Below are positions 62,764-64,000 of a DNA stretch of 64,000 nt, one piece after another. Position numbers and translations under genes: made by a program. The stretch's first letter is position 1, and every line of letters starts with the position of its first letter. The notes under the pieces are model-generated. The model saw only the letters and a list, made by a program, of their open reading frames with translations. It did not search any database and was not told the DNA's origin. Source of the DNA: Solea solea (lineage: Eukaryota; Chordata; Actinopteri; Pleuronectiformes; Soleidae); assembly GCF_958295425.1 (NCBI RefSeq), contig NW_026704082.1:236501-300500 (forward strand), in the 5' to 3' direction.

Positions 62764-64000
62764 GGGCGAGGAGAAAATTGAAAAAAATCAGAAAACAGCC
62801 GTATACTTGCTGAATGTGCACAAAACAGACACAAATAGAAAAACACATCCAAACAGTGAAATCATTGCAAAATCAAACACTGAAGGCATATAACTATATC
62901 TTATAAGATGTTTACTTTATTTGTGAGGTTTATGTTATGCAACAGTAGAAAATTGAAAAAAATCTGAAAACAGCCGTATACTTGCTGAATGTGCACAAAA
63001 ACAGACACAAATAGAAAAACACATCCAAACAGTGAAATCATTGCAAAATCAAACACTGAGGTTACAGAAGTATATCTTAAAAGATAATAACTTTATTTGT
63101 GAAGTTTATGTTATGGGACAGTAGAAAATTGAAAAAAATCAGAAAACAGCCGTATACTTGCTGAATGTCCACAAACACAGACACACATAGAAAAACACAT
63201 CCAAACAGTGAAATCATTGAAAAATCAAACACTGAAGGCATATAACTATATCTTATAAGATTTTAACTTTATTTGTGAGGTTTATGTTATGGGACAGTAG
63301 AAAATTCAAAAGAATCAGAAAACAGCCGTATACTTGCTGAATGCGCACAAAAACAGACACAAATAGAAAAACACATCCAAACAGTGAAATCATTGCAAAA
63401 TCAAACACTGAAGGCATATAACTATATCTTATAAGATTTTAACTTTATTTGTGAGGTTTATGTTATGGGACAGTAGAAAATTGAAAAAAATCAGAAAACA
63501 GCCGTATACTTGCTGAATGCGCACAAAAACAGACACAAATAGAAAAACACATCCAAACTGTGAAATCATTGCAAAATCAAACACTGAAGGCATATAACTA
63601 TATCTTATAAGATGTTAACTTTATTTGTGAGGTTTATGTTATGGGACAGTAGAAAATTGAAAAAAATCAGAAAACAGCCGTATACTTGCTGAATGTGCAC
63701 AAAAACAGACACAAATAGAAAAACACATCCAAACAGTGAAATCATTGCAAAATCAAACACTGAGGTTACAGAAGTATATCTTATAAGATGTTAACTTTAT
63801 TTGTGAGGTTTATGTTATGGGACAGTAGAAAATTTAAAAAAATCAGAAAACAGCCGTATACTTGCTGAATGTGCACAAAACAGACACAAATAGAAAAACA
63901 CATCCAAACAGTGAAATCATTGGAAAATCAAACACTGACGGCATATAACTATATCTTATAAGATGTTAACTTCATTTGTGAGGTTTATGTTATGGGACAG
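62764..64000 (+). repeat. Right-end HOR, copy 2 (cut by window edge)
   Basis: The first seven monomers repeat 60307-61534 with the same rare changes (aatctgaaaac, gaagttt, attgaaaaatc, ccaaactgtg, ttcattt). By eye I see no difference in this stretch. The copy leaves the window at the start of what should be the D monomer. Confidence 0.8.

Larger units (their letters stand above)
1..64000 (+). repeat. Satellite DNA array, about 176-bp monomer, about 365 copies
   Basis: The entire window is a head-to-tail tandem array. The anchor gggacag (or a variant of it) recurs every 174-177 bases from position 5 to 63994, giving about 365 monomers by hand count and a mean of 175.3 bp. Every copy reads in the same direction and no foreign sequence interrupts the array. 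Most copies differ from the consensus at only a few positions, and those differences fall into recurrent linked haplotypes. The monomer is close to nucleosomal length, as in many known centromeric satellites. That supports a centromeric or pericentromeric role by analogy only. The array continues past both edges. I cannot assign it to a named satellite family. Confidence 0.98.
55396..64000 (+). repeat. Right domain: return of left-domain monomer types
   Basis: About 49 monomers. D monomers reappear (near 57677, 58905, 61535), as does the gcgcac + ccaaactgtg monomer (near 61009 and 63466) that is otherwise confined to 1.7-22.4 kb. A head variant with tatgacacag (near 59255 and 62062) is seen only here. 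The domain opens with a full copy of the seven-monomer C module and ends inside the second copy of a 2,457-bp duplication. No unique sequence is present. Confidence 0.75.

Noticed and set aside
1..64000. CRISPR array
   Set aside because: Repeats are regular, but there are no unique spacers: the full 176-bp unit is repeated, and no cas genes are present.
1..64000. gtgagg followed by atg, resembling a bacterial ribosome binding site and start in every monomer
   Set aside because: The frame following it stops after about 18 codons in a standard monomer (tgctga), and nothing else suggests a bacterial genome.
1..64000. CENP-B box or primate alpha satellite
   Set aside because: No TTCG....A..CGGG match was seen. 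The rare cgggac head (1056) lacks the left half. The monomer does not resemble alpha satellite motifs I know, despite similar length.
1..64000. Known 170-190-bp satellites of fish, frogs or plants
   Set aside because: The length alone fits several families, but I cannot recall a matching sequence and have no search tool, so I name none.
1..64000. Transposon, LTR or telomeric repeats inside the array
   Set aside because: Every segment could be assigned to a monomer. I saw no terminal repeats, target-site duplications or ttaggg runs.

Overview
The whole window is one uninterrupted satellite-DNA array. It holds about 365 head-to-tail copies (hand count) of an AT-rich monomer of 174-177 bp (mean about 175.3 bp, consensus 176 bp), all in the same orientation, running off both ends. 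I see no gene, RNA gene, transposon, inversion or unique sequence anywhere. The consensus monomer is about 31% GC and 44% A on the + strand. It has one CpG, an 8-bp palindrome around gtgcac and a 12-bp palindrome, atcttataagat. A nucleosome-sized monomer, tandem purity, higher-order repeats (HORs) and CpG depletion point to a eukaryotic centromeric or pericentromeric satellite, possibly from a CpG-methylating (for example vertebrate) genome. The species cannot be named from the sequence alone.

Monomer variants are recognised by linked diagnostic sites. They are: the head (gggacagtag; gggcgaggag = 'C'; gggacattcg; gcgacag; gcaacag); a site near base 17 (gaaaaaaatc = 'G', tttaaaaaaatc = 'T', gaaaacaatc = 'K', gattaaaatc = 'D', ttcaaaagaatc = 'R'); the spacer after gtgcac (five A before cag, four A, or caacaaaagacac = 'Q'); a 19-bp alternative segment near base 118 (gaggttacag / gagggtacag = v/w, or gacggcatat / gaaggcatat = z/y); and the tail (gatgttaac, gattttaac, acaagatttt, gataataac, and a 2-bp-deleted gtttgttat tail).

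Layout. 1-24.2 kb is the more heterogeneous domain. It has four dispersed copies of one HOR (around 2.3-3.9, 6.0-7.9, 10.2-12.8 and 16.0-18.1 kb). 24.2-55.4 kb is a more homogenised domain dominated by repeated G-K-G-G blocks. It includes three consecutive HOR copies at 31.2-41.2 kb, a 7-monomer (1,227-bp) duplication at 42.3 kb, and a 3.3/3.7-kb pair at 48.4-55.4 kb. The head-variant C nearly always follows a K monomer and acts as a natural HOR boundary marker. 55.4-64 kb returns to monomer types seen in the first domain and ends in a 2,457-bp tandem duplication cut by the window edge.

The most informative signal is a set of hybrid monomers (such as 19119-19293, 37518-37693, the four C/D hybrids and 60307-60481). 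Their left part matches one known monomer type and their right part matches its neighbour in a related HOR copy. These look like footprints of in-register unequal recombination that removes one monomer at a time. No protein-coding or RNA function is proposed.
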